This document shows positions 28,837-37,323 of a DNA stretch of 64,000 bases, piece after piece. The position numbers and the translations under genes were made by a program. Within the stretch, counting starts at the first letter, position 1; each line of letters begins with the position of its first letter. The notes under the pieces are model-generated. The model saw nothing but the letters and a program-made list of their open reading frames with translations, ran no database searches and was not told where the DNA came from. This DNA comes from Neorhizobium galegae bv. orientalis str. HAMBI 540. Its GTDB lineage: Bacteria > Pseudomonadota > Alphaproteobacteria > Rhizobiales > Rhizobiaceae. Location of the stretch: the NCBI RefSeq assembly GCF_000731315.1, contig NZ_HG938353.1, positions 2,604,001 through 2,668,000 on the forward strand, in the 5' to 3' direction.

Positions 28837-30309
28837 ATGAGCGAAGCCATCCGCTTCATCGTGAATGGAGAAGAGATAACCCTTGGAGATTTTGGTCCGA
28901 CGGAAACCCTTCTCGACTATCTTCGCCTGAGGCGGCGGCTGACAGGTACCAAGGAAGGCTGTGCGGAGGGCGACTGCGGCGCCTGCACGGTGCTGATTGG
29001 GCGGTTGACGGAACACGGGCTGCGCTACGAAAGCGTCAACGCCTGCATCCGATTCTTGGGCTCCCTGCACGGCACCCATGTGGTGACCGTCGAGCATCTC
29101 GCCGGCCGTGACGGCGCGCTGCATCCGGTGCAGCAGGCGATGGTCGATTTCCACGGCTCGCAATGCGGCTTCTGCACCCCCGGCTTCATCATGTCCCTCT
29201 ACGGCCTGTGGCTCTCCAACGGCACGCCGACGCGCGCCGATATCGAAAGCGCGCTGCAGGGCAATCTCTGTCGCTGCACCGGCTATGAGCCGATCGTCAA
29301 GGCGGCCGAACACATCTCCGTCAATCGACCGAGCTCGCTCTTCGATCCGCTGGAGCGCGACCGTATCCAGATCATGGCGAAACTCTGGGGCATCCATTCG
29401 GGCAACGACACGACCATCATCACCAAGGATGGCGCCCGCTCGATCGTGCCGGCTTCGGTTGCTGCCTTTGCCGACATCCTCGCCGACGAACCCGAGGCGA
29501 CGATCGTCGCCGGCGCGACCGATGTCGGCCTGTGGGTGACGAAGCAGATGCGGCTCCTCAACCCGGTGATCTTCATCAACCACCTGACCGAACTGCAGTC
29601 GATCGTAACGGACGAGACCGGCATCACCATCGGTGCCGGCGTCAGCTACACACAGGCCTTCGACGTGTTGTCCGACGAGATCCCGTCGCTTGGCCGGCTG
29701 ATCGACCGGATCGGCGGCCAACAGGTGCGCAACATGGGCACGATCGGCGGCAACATCGCCAACGGTTCGCCGATCGGGGACACCCCGCCGCCTTTGATCG
29801 CGCTCGGAGCCGAACTGACGCTGCGCTCCCATTCCGGCCGCCGCACGATCGCGCTCGAGGACTATTTCCTGAGCTACGGGAAGCAGGACCGGCTGCCGAC
29901 CGAATTCGTCGAGAAGGTTTTCGTCCCCCGTCCGGCCGAGGGCAGCCATTTCGCCGTCTACAAGATCTCCAAGCGCCGCGACGAGGACATCTCGGCGCTC
30001 TGCGGCGCCTTCCATCTGCTGCTCGATGCCGACGGCAAGGTCGAGACCATCCGCATCGCCTTCGGCGGCATGGCGGCGACCCCGAAACGGGCGAAACACG
30101 TCGAGGACGCGCTCCTCGGCGAGGTCTGGAGCTGGGGTGCCATCTCTGCCGTGCGCGATGCGTTCGTGGAGGACTACCAGCCCCTCACCGACTGGCGGGC
30201 GACAGCGGAATACCGCAGCCTCACTGCCCGTAACCTGCTCACCCGCTTTTTCCTGGAAACCGCCGGAGCGCCCGCGGAACTCCGCCGGTTCGAGATGGAG
30301 GAGGCGTGA
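28837..30309 (+). CDS. xdhA: xanthine dehydrogenase small subunit (2Fe-2S, FAD)
   Basis: This is a 490-residue subunit. The N-terminal ferredoxin-like domain has C-x4-C-x2-C (GCAEGDCGACTV), and the helical domain has GFCTPG and NLCRCTGY for the second 2Fe-2S cluster. The FAD domain (about 200-400) has TIVAGATDVGLWV and the GTIGGNIANGSPIGD loop. It passes electrons from the molybdenum centre to NAD. Hypoxanthine and xanthine are oxidised to urate. Its stop overlaps the xdhB start (TGATG), so the two are coupled. Confidence 0.96.
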   Translation: MSEAIRFIVNGEEITLGDFGPTETLLDYLRLRRRLTGTKEGCAEGDCGACTVLIGRLTEHGLRYESVNACIRFLGSLHGTHVVTVEHLAGRDGALHPVQQAMVDFHGSQCGFCTPGFIMSLYGLWLSNGTPTRADIESALQGNLCRCTGYEPIVKAAEHISVNRPSSLFDPLERDRIQIMAKLWGIHSGNDTTIITKDGARSIVPASVAAFADILADEPEATIVAGATDVGLWVTKQMRLLNPVIFINHLTELQSIVTDETGITIGAGVSYTQAFDVLSDEIPSLGRLIDRIGGQQVRNMGTIGGNIANGSPIGDTPPPLIALGAELTLRSHSGRRTIALEDYFLSYGKQDRLPTEFVEKVFVPRPAEGSHFAVYKISKRRDEDISALCGAFHLLLDADGKVETIRIAFGGMAATPKRAKHVEDALLGEVWSWGAISAVRDAFVEDYQPLTDWRATAEYRSLTARNLLTRFFLETAGAPAELRRFEMEEA

Positions 30310-32645
30310 TGGACAAGACCACGTTCGACACCAAACCGATCATCAACGGCCGCATGCACGTCTCGCTGAAACATGATTCAGCGCATAAGCACGTCACCGG
30401 AACCGCCGAATATATCGACGATATTCCCGAACCCGCAGGTACGCTGCATGGCGGCCTCGGGCTTGCCGACCGGGCGCATGCGGAAATCGTCTCGGTCGAT
30501 CTTTCGGCCGTGAAGACGGCACCCGGCGTCGTCTGGGTGATCACCGCGGACGACATTCCGGGCTTCAACGACGTCGCCTCGACCGGCCAGCACGACGAGC
30601 CGCTGCTCGCCACCACCAACGTGCAGTTCCACGGCCAGATCATCTTCGCCGTCATCGCCGAGACCCGCGACCAGGCCCGCCGTGCCGCGAAACTTGCCCA
30701 GATCGAATACCGCGACCTGCCCCACTGGACCGATATCGACAGCGCCCGCGAAAACGACGCGCCCTATGTCGTCGAACCGATGACGCTGAAGCGCGGCGAG
30801 CCGGAAACCGAGATCGAAAACGCGCCCCTGCGGGTCCAGAACCACATGTATATCGGCGGCCAGGAGCATTTTTACCTGGAGAGCCACATCGCGCTCGCCG
30901 TGCCCGGCGAGGATGATGAAGTCATCGTCTGGTCCTCCACCCAGCATCCGAGCGAGGTGCAACACATGGTGGCGCACGTGCTCGGTGTCGCCAACAATGC
31001 GGTGACCGTCCAGACCCGCCGCATGGGCGGCGGTTTCGGCGGCAAGGAAACGCAGGGCAACCAGTTTGCGGCACTCGCGGCAATCGCCGCCAAGAAGCTG
31101 AAGCGGGCGGTGAAATTCCGCCCCGACCGCGACGAGGATATGTCGATCACGGGCAAGCGGCACGATTTCCGTGTCGATTACGACGTCGCCTTCGACGAGG
31201 AAGGCCGTATCCACGCGGTCGACGCGATCTATGCGGCGCGCTGCGGTTTTTCCGCCGACCTCTCCGGCCCGGTCACCGACCGCGCCCTCTTCCACGCCGA
31301 TTCCAGCTATTTCTATCCGCATGTGCGGCTGACCTCGCAACCGCTGAAAACCCATACCGTCTCGAACACCGCCTTCCGCGGTTTCGGCGGGCCGCAGGGC
31401 ATGCTCGGCGGCGAACGGATCATCGAGGAGATCGCTTATGCGGTCGGCAAGGATCCGCTCGAAATCCGCAAGCTGAACTTCTATGGCCAGCGCGGTTCGA
31501 ACCGGACGATGACGCCCTACCATCAGGACGTCGAGGACAACATCATCGCGAGGGTTGTCGACGAGCTGGAAACCTCGTCCGAATACCAGGCCCGCCGGCA
31601 GGCGATCCTCGAGTTCAACTCACACAGCCCGGTGATCCGCAAGGGCATCGCGCTGACGCCAGTGAAGTTCGGCATCTCGTTTACCATGACCGCCTACAAC
31701 CAGGCGGGCGCGCTTGTGCATATCTACAACGACGGTTCGATCCACCTGAACCACGGCGGCACCGAGATGGGCCAGGGCCTCTATACCAAGGTGGCGCAGG
31801 TGGTGGCCGATACGTTCCAGGTTGATATCGACCGGGTAAAGATCACCGCGACGACCACGGCCAAGGTGCCGAACACCTCCGCCACCGCCGCCTCGTCAGG
31901 CACCGACCTCAACGGCATGGCCGCTTATGATGCCGCCCGCCAGATCAAGGAACGGCTGATCGATTTCGCCATGCGGCAATGGAAGGTCGGCCGCGACAAG
32001 GTCGAATTCCTGCCCAACCGGCTGCGCATCGGCGGCGAGATCGTGCCCTTCGACACGTTCATCCGGGCCGCCTATTACGACCGCGTGCAGCTCTCCGCCG
32101 CCGGCTTCTACAAGACGCCGCGCATCCACTGGGACCGCAAGGCGGGCCGCGGCCGACCGTTCTATTATTTCGCCTACGGCGCCGCAGTGTCGGAAGTCTC
32201 GATCGACACGCTGACCGGCGAATACATGGTCGAACGCACCGACATCCTCCACGACGTCGGCAAGTCGCTCAACCCGGCGATCGACATCGGCCAGGTGGAA
32301 GGCGCCTTCGTGCAAGGGATGGGCTGGCTGACCACCGAGGAGTTGTGGTGGGACGACAAGGGGCGGCTGCGCACCCACGCGCCCTCCACCTACAAGATCC
32401 CGCTTGCCTCCGACCGGCCGAAGATTTTTAACGTGCAACTCGCTGAATGGGCCGAAAACGCCGAACCGACGATCGGCCGCTCCAAGGCCGTCGGCGAACC
32501 GCCCTTCATGCTGGCGATCTCGGTGCTCGAAGCCCTGTCGATGGCGGTTGCGAGCGTTGCGGACTACTCGGTCTGCCCGAGGCTCGACGCCCCGGCGACG
32601 CCGGAACGGGTGCTGATGGCGGTGGAACGGCTGAAGGCGATGTGA
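30309..32645 (+). CDS. xdhB: xanthine dehydrogenase large subunit (molybdopterin)
   Basis: This is a 778-residue molybdenum hydroxylase subunit. Visible family motifs are GGQEHFYLE, the cofactor loop RRMGGGFGGKE, AFRGFGGPQG with the substrate-orienting Arg, and GTEMGQG. The catalytic Glu lies in KAVGEPPFMLA near the C-terminus. The ATG at 30309 shares its first base with the last base of the xdhA stop codon. Together with XdhA it forms the cytoplasmic xanthine dehydrogenase; XdhC downstream supplies the sulfurated cofactor. Confidence 0.96.
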   Translation: MDKTTFDTKPIINGRMHVSLKHDSAHKHVTGTAEYIDDIPEPAGTLHGGLGLADRAHAEIVSVDLSAVKTAPGVVWVITADDIPGFNDVASTGQHDEPLLATTNVQFHGQIIFAVIAETRDQARRAAKLAQIEYRDLPHWTDIDSARENDAPYVVEPMTLKRGEPETEIENAPLRVQNHMYIGGQEHFYLESHIALAVPGEDDEVIVWSSTQHPSEVQHMVAHVLGVANNAVTVQTRRMGGGFGGKETQGNQFAALAAIAAKKLKRAVKFRPDRDEDMSITGKRHDFRVDYDVAFDEEGRIHAVDAIYAARCGFSADLSGPVTDRALFHADSSYFYPHVRLTSQPLKTHTVSNTAFRGFGGPQGMLGGERIIEEIAYAVGKDPLEIRKLNFYGQRGSNRTMTPYHQDVEDNIIARVVDELETSSEYQARRQAILEFNSHSPVIRKGIALTPVKFGISFTMTAYNQAGALVHIYNDGSIHLNHGGTEMGQGLYTKVAQVVADTFQVDIDRVKITATTTAKVPNTSATAASSGTDLNGMAAYDAARQIKERLIDFAMRQWKVGRDKVEFLPNRLRIGGEIVPFDTFIRAAYYDRVQLSAAGFYKTPRIHWDRKAGRGRPFYYFAYGAAVSEVSIDTLTGEYMVERTDILHDVGKSLNPAIDIGQVEGAFVQGMGWLTTEELWWDDKGRLRTHAPSTYKIPLASDRPKIFNVQLAEWAENAEPTIGRSKAVGEPPFMLAISVLEALSMAVASVADYSVCPRLDAPATPERVLMAVERLKAM

Positions 32646-32655
32646 TGGAGCGCGC

Positions 32656-33027
32656 ATGCCGCATTTCCATGTCCGCGACGCCAATCGGAAAAACGCCCGG
32701 AACATGCGCCGGGCGCTGACCGAAGCGGAGCTGAAATTCTGGAATACGGTGCGCGCCCACCGCCTCATGGGGGTTGGCTTCCGGCGGCAAATGCCGATCG
32801 CCGGATATATTGTCGATTTTGCCTGCCCGGAGCATAAGTTGATCATCGAAATTGATGGTGCGAGCCACTCCTACGACCAGAGCATCAGGCGGGATTCGGC
32901 GAGAGATCAGCAATTGGCGTCGCTCGGCTGGCAGGTGATAAGATTCACCAATGACGAGGTGCACGGCCATATCGACGACGTGTGCATGCACCTTCTGCGG
33001 ATTATCGGGATCGAGCGCTTTGAGTAG
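32656..33027 (+). CDS. DUF559 endonuclease-like protein
   Basis: This is a 123-residue protein of the DUF559/Vsr-like PD-(D/E)XK fold. Core residues are visible: the N-terminal NARNMRRALTEAELKFW, the nuclease strand IVDFACPEHKLIIEIDGASH (Asp and Glu-x-Asp) and the C-terminal SLGWQVIRFTNDEV. GGAG lies 5 bases upstream and the gene starts 10 bp after xdhB. These proteins are thought to be nucleases, but biological roles are unproved. It has no evident link to purine metabolism and looks inserted between xdhB and xdhC. Confidence 0.88.
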   Translation: MPHFHVRDANRKNARNMRRALTEAELKFWNTVRAHRLMGVGFRRQMPIAGYIVDFACPEHKLIIEIDGASHSYDQSIRRDSARDQQLASLGWQVIRFTNDEVHGHIDDVCMHLLRIIGIERFE

Positions 33028-33035
33028 ATGTTGCT

Positions 33036-33214
33036 ACCCCCCTCTGTCCTGCCGGACATCTCCCCCTCAAGGGGGGAGATTGGCAAGGCGCACCGTCTCG
33101 CTCCACCTTGAACCTCATATACGGCGTCGGCCCATCCCATTGAAAGGGAGCGAGACCTTGCCACATCCGATCTCCCCCCTTGAGGGGGAGATGTCCGGCA
33201 GGACAGAGGGGGGT
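33036..33214. repeat. composite inverted repeat (RIME-like) between DUF559 gene and xdhC
   Basis: Two 45-base arms in opposite orientation (33036-33080 and 33170-33214) each contain a C-run/TCAAGG/G-run hairpin and a GGCAGGACAGAGGGGGG-type block. Just inside them, GGCAAGG and GTCTCGCTCC return as GGAGCGAGA and CCTTGCC, so almost the whole 179 bp can fold back on itself. The arms match the repeat at 2440-2485. The right end supplies a G-rich stretch 5 bases before the GTG of xdhC. Confidence 0.85.
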
Positions 33215-33219
33215 GCCGA

Positions 33220-34053
33220 GTGCGCGACCTCTTCCTGACTGCCTTCACCACCACCCATTCAAAATCTATCCTCGTCGAAATCACCCGGGCGAAAGGCTCG
33301 ACCCCCCGCGAGGCCGGCACCTTCATGCTGGTCGCGACCAAGGCGATCTGGGGGACGATCGGCGGGGGGCAGTTCGAATATATGGCGATCGACAATGCCA
33401 GGGCGATGCTGTCGGGTGGCGGCGAGGCGGTGATGGACATTCCGCTCGGACCGGAGATCGGCCAGTGCTGTGGCGGCCATACCCGGCTTGCGTTCCGGCC
33501 GTTGACGCCTGAACTCGCCGAGATGCTGGAAAGACGCCTGCGCGACGAGGAGGACGATCGCCCGGCTGTGACGCTGTTCGGCTCAGGTCATGTCGGCCAG
33601 GCACTAGCAAGGGCGCTGGCCCCCCTGCCCTTCTCGGTGTCAGTCGTCGAAACCCGCGCCGAGGCGCTGGAAGACCTGCCGACCGAAACGGAAAAACACC
33701 TGACCGCGATGCCGGAAGCCTTTGTCGAAAAGATCCCCGCCGGCGGCGCGGCGATCATCCTCACCCACGACCATGCACTGGATTTCCTGATTGCCCAGCG
33801 CGCGTTGGCACGCGCCGATCTAACCTATGTCGGCATGATCGGCTCGCGGACCAAACGCGCCACCTTCGCCAACTGGCTGAAGCGAGAGGGCGGCGGTGAT
33901 GAGCTGCTCTCCCGTCTCGTGCTGCCGATCGGCGGCACGGCGGTCAGGGACAAGCGACCGGCCGTGATCGCAGCACTCGTCGCCGCCGAATTGCTGGAAA
34001 CTTACGCCGCTCGGCAGGCGCAGACCTCAAAGCGGCAGATCCCGACCGCCTGA
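33220..34053 (+). CDS. xdhC: xanthine dehydrogenase maturation protein XdhC
   Basis: This is a 277-residue factor that binds molybdenum cofactor, helps its sulfuration and inserts it into XdhB. The N-terminal XdhC/CoxI domain has the metal-site-like GQCCGGHTRLAF and GSTPREAG. The C-terminal Rossmann domain has LFGSGHVGQALARAL, ILTHDHALD and YVGMIGSRTKR. The start is a GTG, and the only Shine-Dalgarno-like sequence (GAGGGGGG) belongs to the right arm of the repeat at 33170-33214. The last 27 bases overlap the minus-strand small gene at 34027. Confidence 0.94.
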   Translation: MRDLFLTAFTTTHSKSILVEITRAKGSTPREAGTFMLVATKAIWGTIGGGQFEYMAIDNARAMLSGGGEAVMDIPLGPEIGQCCGGHTRLAFRPLTPELAEMLERRLRDEEDDRPAVTLFGSGHVGQALARALAPLPFSVSVVETRAEALEDLPTETEKHLTAMPEAFVEKIPAGGAAIILTHDHALDFLIAQRALARADLTYVGMIGSRTKRATFANWLKREGGGDELLSRLVLPIGGTAVRDKRPAVIAALVAAELLETYAARQAQTSKRQIPTA

Positions 34054-34260
34054 GCGCCGTTTCCCGTCCCAGAATGCCGCCTCGCGGCTTTGCGCCCCGG
34101 CTTCCGGGAGCGCGACATCGCCGCGCAGATCGTCCGGCAGTGCCGGGATGCTTGGACCCGCGGGCTGCAGGAGCCTGCGGAAAAACCGGCCGAGCTGCCG
34201 CCAGGCGGACACCGGGCGGGAGGATTTCAAAGGCAACGGATAGGCGTCCGCGGACAGCAT
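34027..34260 (-). CDS. DUF1127-like small protein (unit 1)
   Basis: This is a 77-residue arginine-rich protein. The segment ALPDDLRGDVALPEAGAQSREAAFW matches the DUF1127 core (L-x-D-x-x-L-x-D-[IV]-[GA]-L) loosely, and upstream WRQLGRFFRRL supplies the usual aromatic/basic helix. GGAG 6 bases before the ATG is a good ribosome-binding site. It is divergent from the LysR gene at 34371, and an equivalent pair follows at 35345/35689. It overlaps the end of xdhC by 27 bp. Characterised DUF1127 proteins are small RNA-associated or stress-related regulators; the role here is unknown. Confidence 0.6.
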   Translation of the reverse strand: MLSADAYPLPLKSSRPVSAWRQLGRFFRRLLQPAGPSIPALPDDLRGDVALPEAGAQSREAAFWDGKRRSGGRDLPL

Positions 34261-34329
34261 GGTTGCTCCACATCGACAGGAAAGGATTATTTGGTTGCAA
34301 CCATCAATGGAGCCGATTGCCGGGAAATT

Positions 34330-34370
34330 CCAATTCAAATACAGTCGGTCGCGATCAAGAGAACTTATCG
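34330..34370 (+). promoter_or_regulatory. conserved leader before LysR unit 1
   Basis: These 41 bases immediately before the start codon match the 41 bases before the second LysR gene (35648-35688) at 30 positions, starting CCAAT and including GATCAAGAGA and CTTATC. Conservation up to the ATG suggests a shared promoter/operator or translation signal retained after duplication. Confidence 0.6.
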
Positions 34371-35300
34371 ATGAAATTATCACGCCGGTTTCCGCTGAAT
34401 GCACTTCGGGTCTTCGAGGCCGTCGCGCGCCTGGAAAATTTCACCCGTGCCGCGGAAGAACTCGGCATGACCCAGACGGCGGTGACCTACCAGATCAAGC
34501 TCTTGGAGGATTTTCTCGGCGACACCGTTTTTCTGCGCCGCCCACGGGCGCTGAAACTCACCGAAACGGGTGAAAAGCTGCTTCCGAAAGTGGCGGAGGC
34601 TTTCACCCTGCTGACCGAGGCGGTGCAATCGACGCGCAACGGCATCGAGGAAACGTTGGAAATCCACTCGCCGCCCACATTCGCGGCCCAATGGCTCTCG
34701 CCGCATCTCCACATTTTCAAGGCCCTGCACCCGCAAATCGAGGTCCGCCTGCTGCGCCAACTGGATAACGACCACCACCATAGCTCGGCCGATATCACGA
34801 TCTGTATCAGCGCCCGGCCATCCGACGGGTTGATCAGCCATCCTCTCTTTCGGCTGAACTATGCGCCCATGCTGTCTCCGCAACTGGCGGAAAGCGTGGG
34901 TGGCATACGGCAGCCTTCCGATCTTTTGAAACTGCCCTGGATCACCGACACCCGTGACTGGTGGCACGAGTGGTTTGAGGCTACTCAAATCGACTCGAAG
35001 CAGATCAGGCACACGAGCCTGAACGCTCTCGGCGCGCTCGACCTGGAGGCAAGGGCCGCCATGTCCGGCCATGGCGTGGCAATGCTGAGCCCGTTCCTAT
35101 TCCGGGAAGATCTGGCATCCGGCCGTCTCCTCCAGCCTTTCGACCTCTGCGTCGGCGACGGCAAGACCTATTGGCTGTGTTACGCGCCGGCGCGGCGAAA
35201 TGCGGCGAAGATCACGGCCTTTGCGACCTGGCTCCAGACGGCGCTCGCCCATGACCTCGCGGCCATGGGAGCAAATCGCAGCGAGGCCGCCGCTCAATAG
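34371..35300 (+). CDS. LysR-family regulator, GcvA-like (copy 1)
   Basis: This is a 309-residue regulator. The helix-turn-helix lies in FPLNALRVFEAVARLENFTRAAEELGMTQTAVTYQIKLLE, typical of the GcvA group, and an effector-binding domain follows (about 95-300). The ATG at 34371 is chosen because the following protein matches its neighbour's paralogue from the first residue; the frame is open upstream without support. It shares its DNA-binding domain and upstream sequence with the LysR gene at 35689. Likely targets are the divergent small gene and perhaps the purine genes on either side. Confidence 0.9.
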   Translation: MKLSRRFPLNALRVFEAVARLENFTRAAEELGMTQTAVTYQIKLLEDFLGDTVFLRRPRALKLTETGEKLLPKVAEAFTLLTEAVQSTRNGIEETLEIHSPPTFAAQWLSPHLHIFKALHPQIEVRLLRQLDNDHHHSSADITICISARPSDGLISHPLFRLNYAPMLSPQLAESVGGIRQPSDLLKLPWITDTRDWWHEWFEATQIDSKQIRHTSLNALGALDLEARAAMSGHGVAMLSPFLFREDLASGRLLQPFDLCVGDGKTYWLCYAPARRNAAKITAFATWLQTALAHDLAAMGANRSEAAAQ

Positions 35301-35344
35301 GGGTCGGCCGGCCAAGCAGACCGGCCCTCCCGCCAGCTGCGCAA

Positions 35345-35572
35345 TCAAAAATTCCGCTGCGAATAGAGAAGCCTTGCGGCGCGGAAGGCACCCTCGTCCT
35401 GCGGCCCACGCTTGTCGCGGCCATCGAGCAGTCCGAGGTCGCGCTGCCATGATTCCGGCATTTCTTCGAGATCGAGATTGTTGCGGCGGACCGCCAGCCG
35501 GCGGCGGATGGCATCGGCTATGCCGAGCTTCGGCATGAACTGCTCGAACGGCCGGTTGAGGATCGAAAACAT
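35345..35572 (-). CDS. DUF1127-like small protein (unit 2)
   Basis: This is a 75-residue basic protein. Its C-terminal half has LDLEEMPESWQRDLGLLDGRD, the DUF1127-type RD-[IL]-GL core, preceded by an Arg-rich helix AIRRRLAVRRNN. GGAGG 6 bases before the ATG at 35572 is a strong ribosome-binding site, so the longer open frame to 35635 is not used. It is divergent from the second GcvA-like LysR gene, repeating the arrangement at 34027/34371. Confidence 0.7.
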   Translation of the reverse strand: MFSILNRPFEQFMPKLGIADAIRRRLAVRRNNLDLEEMPESWQRDLGLLDGRDKRGPQDEGAFRAARLLYSQRNF

Positions 35573-35647
35573 CTCTTGCCTCCAACGGGATACCCCGTTT
35601 TCATTTGATCTTTCGGAGGGTAGATTGCGCGCCAAAGCGTCGGTTAT

Positions 35648-35688
35648 CCAATCGAATTACCGTCTGCACGGATCAAGAGACCTTATCC
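35648..35688 (+). promoter_or_regulatory. conserved leader before LysR unit 2
   Basis: This is the counterpart of 34330-34370: 30 of 41 bases are identical with the same spacing to the start codon. The best-conserved stretch is GATCAAGAGA.CTTATC directly before the ATG. Confidence 0.6.
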
Positions 35689-36585
35689 ATGAAGATGTCG
35701 AAACAGTTTCCTCTGAATGCGCTTCGGGTGTTCGAGGCCGCCGCGCGGCTGATGAGCTTCACCCGGGCCGGAGAGGAGCTCGGGCTGACCCAGACGGCTG
35801 TGAGCTACCAGATCAAGCTGCTCGAGGACACGATCGGTGAACAGCTCTTCCTGCGACGGCCCCGGCAGGTTTCGTTGACGGAGGCAGGCGAACGGCTGGC
35901 GCCGAGGATCGCGGAGGCCTTCGCGATCATGGGCGATGCGCTCTCCACTCTGCACGACGCATCGGAGGGCACGCTGACCATCCATTCGACGGCGACCTTC
36001 GCCTCGCGCTGGCTGGCGCGCCATCTCGGCACCTTTCAGCTCGAAAATCCCGGCATTGCCGTCAGGCTGGAGACATCGCAGGAGATGATCGATTTTTCGC
36101 GCTCGCAGGCGGACATCGCGATTCGCAGCGGCAAGGATGAATGGCCGGGCTTGCGCCGGCATTTTCTGATGCGAAATCATTTCACGCCGATGCTAAGCCC
36201 GGATCTGGCCGCCACGATCCGCGGCGTAAAGACGCCTGAAGACATTCTGAAGCTGAGGATCATCGATCCCGGCGATCCATGGTGGCCGTTCTGGTTTGCC
36301 GCAGCCGGGGTGCCGGATGTCGACCTCAGCGGCCGGCCGGTGAGCAGAATGGGCGCGCAGGCCTTCGAAGCCGCCGCCGCGATCGCCAGCCAGGGGGTCG
36401 GAATTCTGCAGCCGGAATTTTATGCCGACGATATCGCGCTCGGGCGGCTGGTCCAGCCATTCGACATTCTCGGCTATGACGGGAGCGACTATTGGCTGGT
36501 CTATCCGGAAGCCCGCCGGAATTCCAAGAAAATCCGTGCCTTCCGCGACTTCATGCGGAAAACCATGCCGACATTCCGGGACTAG
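35689..36585 (+). CDS. LysR-family regulator, GcvA-like (copy 2)
   Basis: This is a 298-residue paralogue of the preceding LysR protein. The DNA-binding parts are nearly alike (FPLNALRVFEAAARLMSFTRAGEELGLTQTAVSYQIKLLED), and FLRRPR plus LTE-x-GE are shared. The effector domains have diverged much more, which suggests related operators but different ligands. It is followed by an inverted repeat and a convergent secreted-protein gene. A role in purine-gene control is plausible from position only. Confidence 0.9.
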   Translation: MKMSKQFPLNALRVFEAAARLMSFTRAGEELGLTQTAVSYQIKLLEDTIGEQLFLRRPRQVSLTEAGERLAPRIAEAFAIMGDALSTLHDASEGTLTIHSTATFASRWLARHLGTFQLENPGIAVRLETSQEMIDFSRSQADIAIRSGKDEWPGLRRHFLMRNHFTPMLSPDLAATIRGVKTPEDILKLRIIDPGDPWWPFWFAAAGVPDVDLSGRPVSRMGAQAFEAAAAIASQGVGILQPEFYADDIALGRLVQPFDILGYDGSDYWLVYPEARRNSKKIRAFRDFMRKTMPTFRD

Positions 36586-36586
36586 C

Positions 36587-36629
36587 AGTCAGTTTTCTAT
36601 CCGCCGCTTTGCTGGACGGAAAACTGGCT
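36587..36629. terminator. inverted repeat between convergent genes
   Basis: AGTCAGTTTTC/CCG pairs with CGGAAAACTGGCT across a 13-base loop, with a TAT bulge. It begins 2 bases after the LysR stop and precedes the end of the minus-strand gene at 36660. It may be a bidirectional stop, but it lacks a T-run after the second arm. Confidence 0.35.
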
Positions 36630-36659
36630 GGACTTGTTACTCCTGGCCGTTGACGGCCT

Positions 36660-37019
36660 CTAATAGCTCATATCCGGCGCGTAAAAGCAGCGCAGCGTAT
36701 CCTCGGTCGGATAGAGACAGAGATGGTATTCCTCGTCCTGGCTTCTCCTGGCCTGGCTCTGCGGCAGTTTGAAATCATGCGGGCGCGTGATCAGCCGATG
36801 ATCGCCCGGACCTAGAATGATCTCGTAGCCGCCATCGATGATCTTGACGTTCTTGGTCGCGATCATCTGGCAGTCGCCTGTATGGTTGTCGCCGTTGCAG
36901 CAGAATCCGTCATATTTCCAGGTCACGCCGGTCGAACTGTGCGCCTCGTGGGCACTGGCCGAACCGATCTGGATGCAGGACGCGTACGCAATCATCACAC
37001 CTGTCAGAATACCACGCAT
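36660..37019 (-). CDS. secreted cysteine-containing hypothetical protein
   Basis: This is a 119-residue protein with a signal peptide (about 1-23, ending ASA). The mature part begins HEAHSSTGVTWKYDGFCCNGDNHTGDCQM, a His/Cys-rich start, and ends YHLCLYPTEDTLRCFY, so at least five Cys lie outside the signal and probably form disulfides. Similar short secreted proteins occur singly in rhizobia without known function. It lies between the LysR and purine oxidation genes but points the other way. Confidence 0.7.
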   Translation of the reverse strand: MRGILTGVMIAYASCIQIGSASAHEAHSSTGVTWKYDGFCCNGDNHTGDCQMIATKNVKIIDGGYEIILGPGDHRLITRPHDFKLPQSQARRSQDEEYHLCLYPTEDTLRCFYAPDMSY

Positions 37020-37323
37020 GAGCTTAGTCTCCGTTGATGAATGCCCCCATCACCGGCTCGAACCGCACGCATTACCAAGCTTTCGCCGGCTGACTTGCAA
37101 CTGTCACAGTACGTGAGTCGATCTGACCAATTAACCCTTACTTATCGCGATGCACAATTAAGAACATTCTACTATTGCCAATCCGGGGATCGCGCGAAGG
37201 GAACTCGAAGCTGCCGGTCCCGGTTCCGTGGCGGAACAAAAAGTGTTCGCCGCAGCGCCCTCTTCCCTTGGCCAGGTTTTTTCCCCAAAGTGACGAGTCG
37301 GGGGGCAAAAAGGGGAAGTCTGA
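37020..37323. other. intergenic region upstream of puuD
   Basis: These 304 bases hold the divergent promoters of the secreted protein and the puuD-guaD operon. GGGGAAG before the puuD ATG is its ribosome-binding site. AT-rich stretches at about 37128-37180 are the likely promoter zone. No gene or RNA is evident. Confidence 0.5.

Noticed and set aside
37050..37075. GGCTCGAACCGC resembling a tRNA T-loop
   Set aside because: No acceptor stem, anticodon arm or CCA end could be paired around it.
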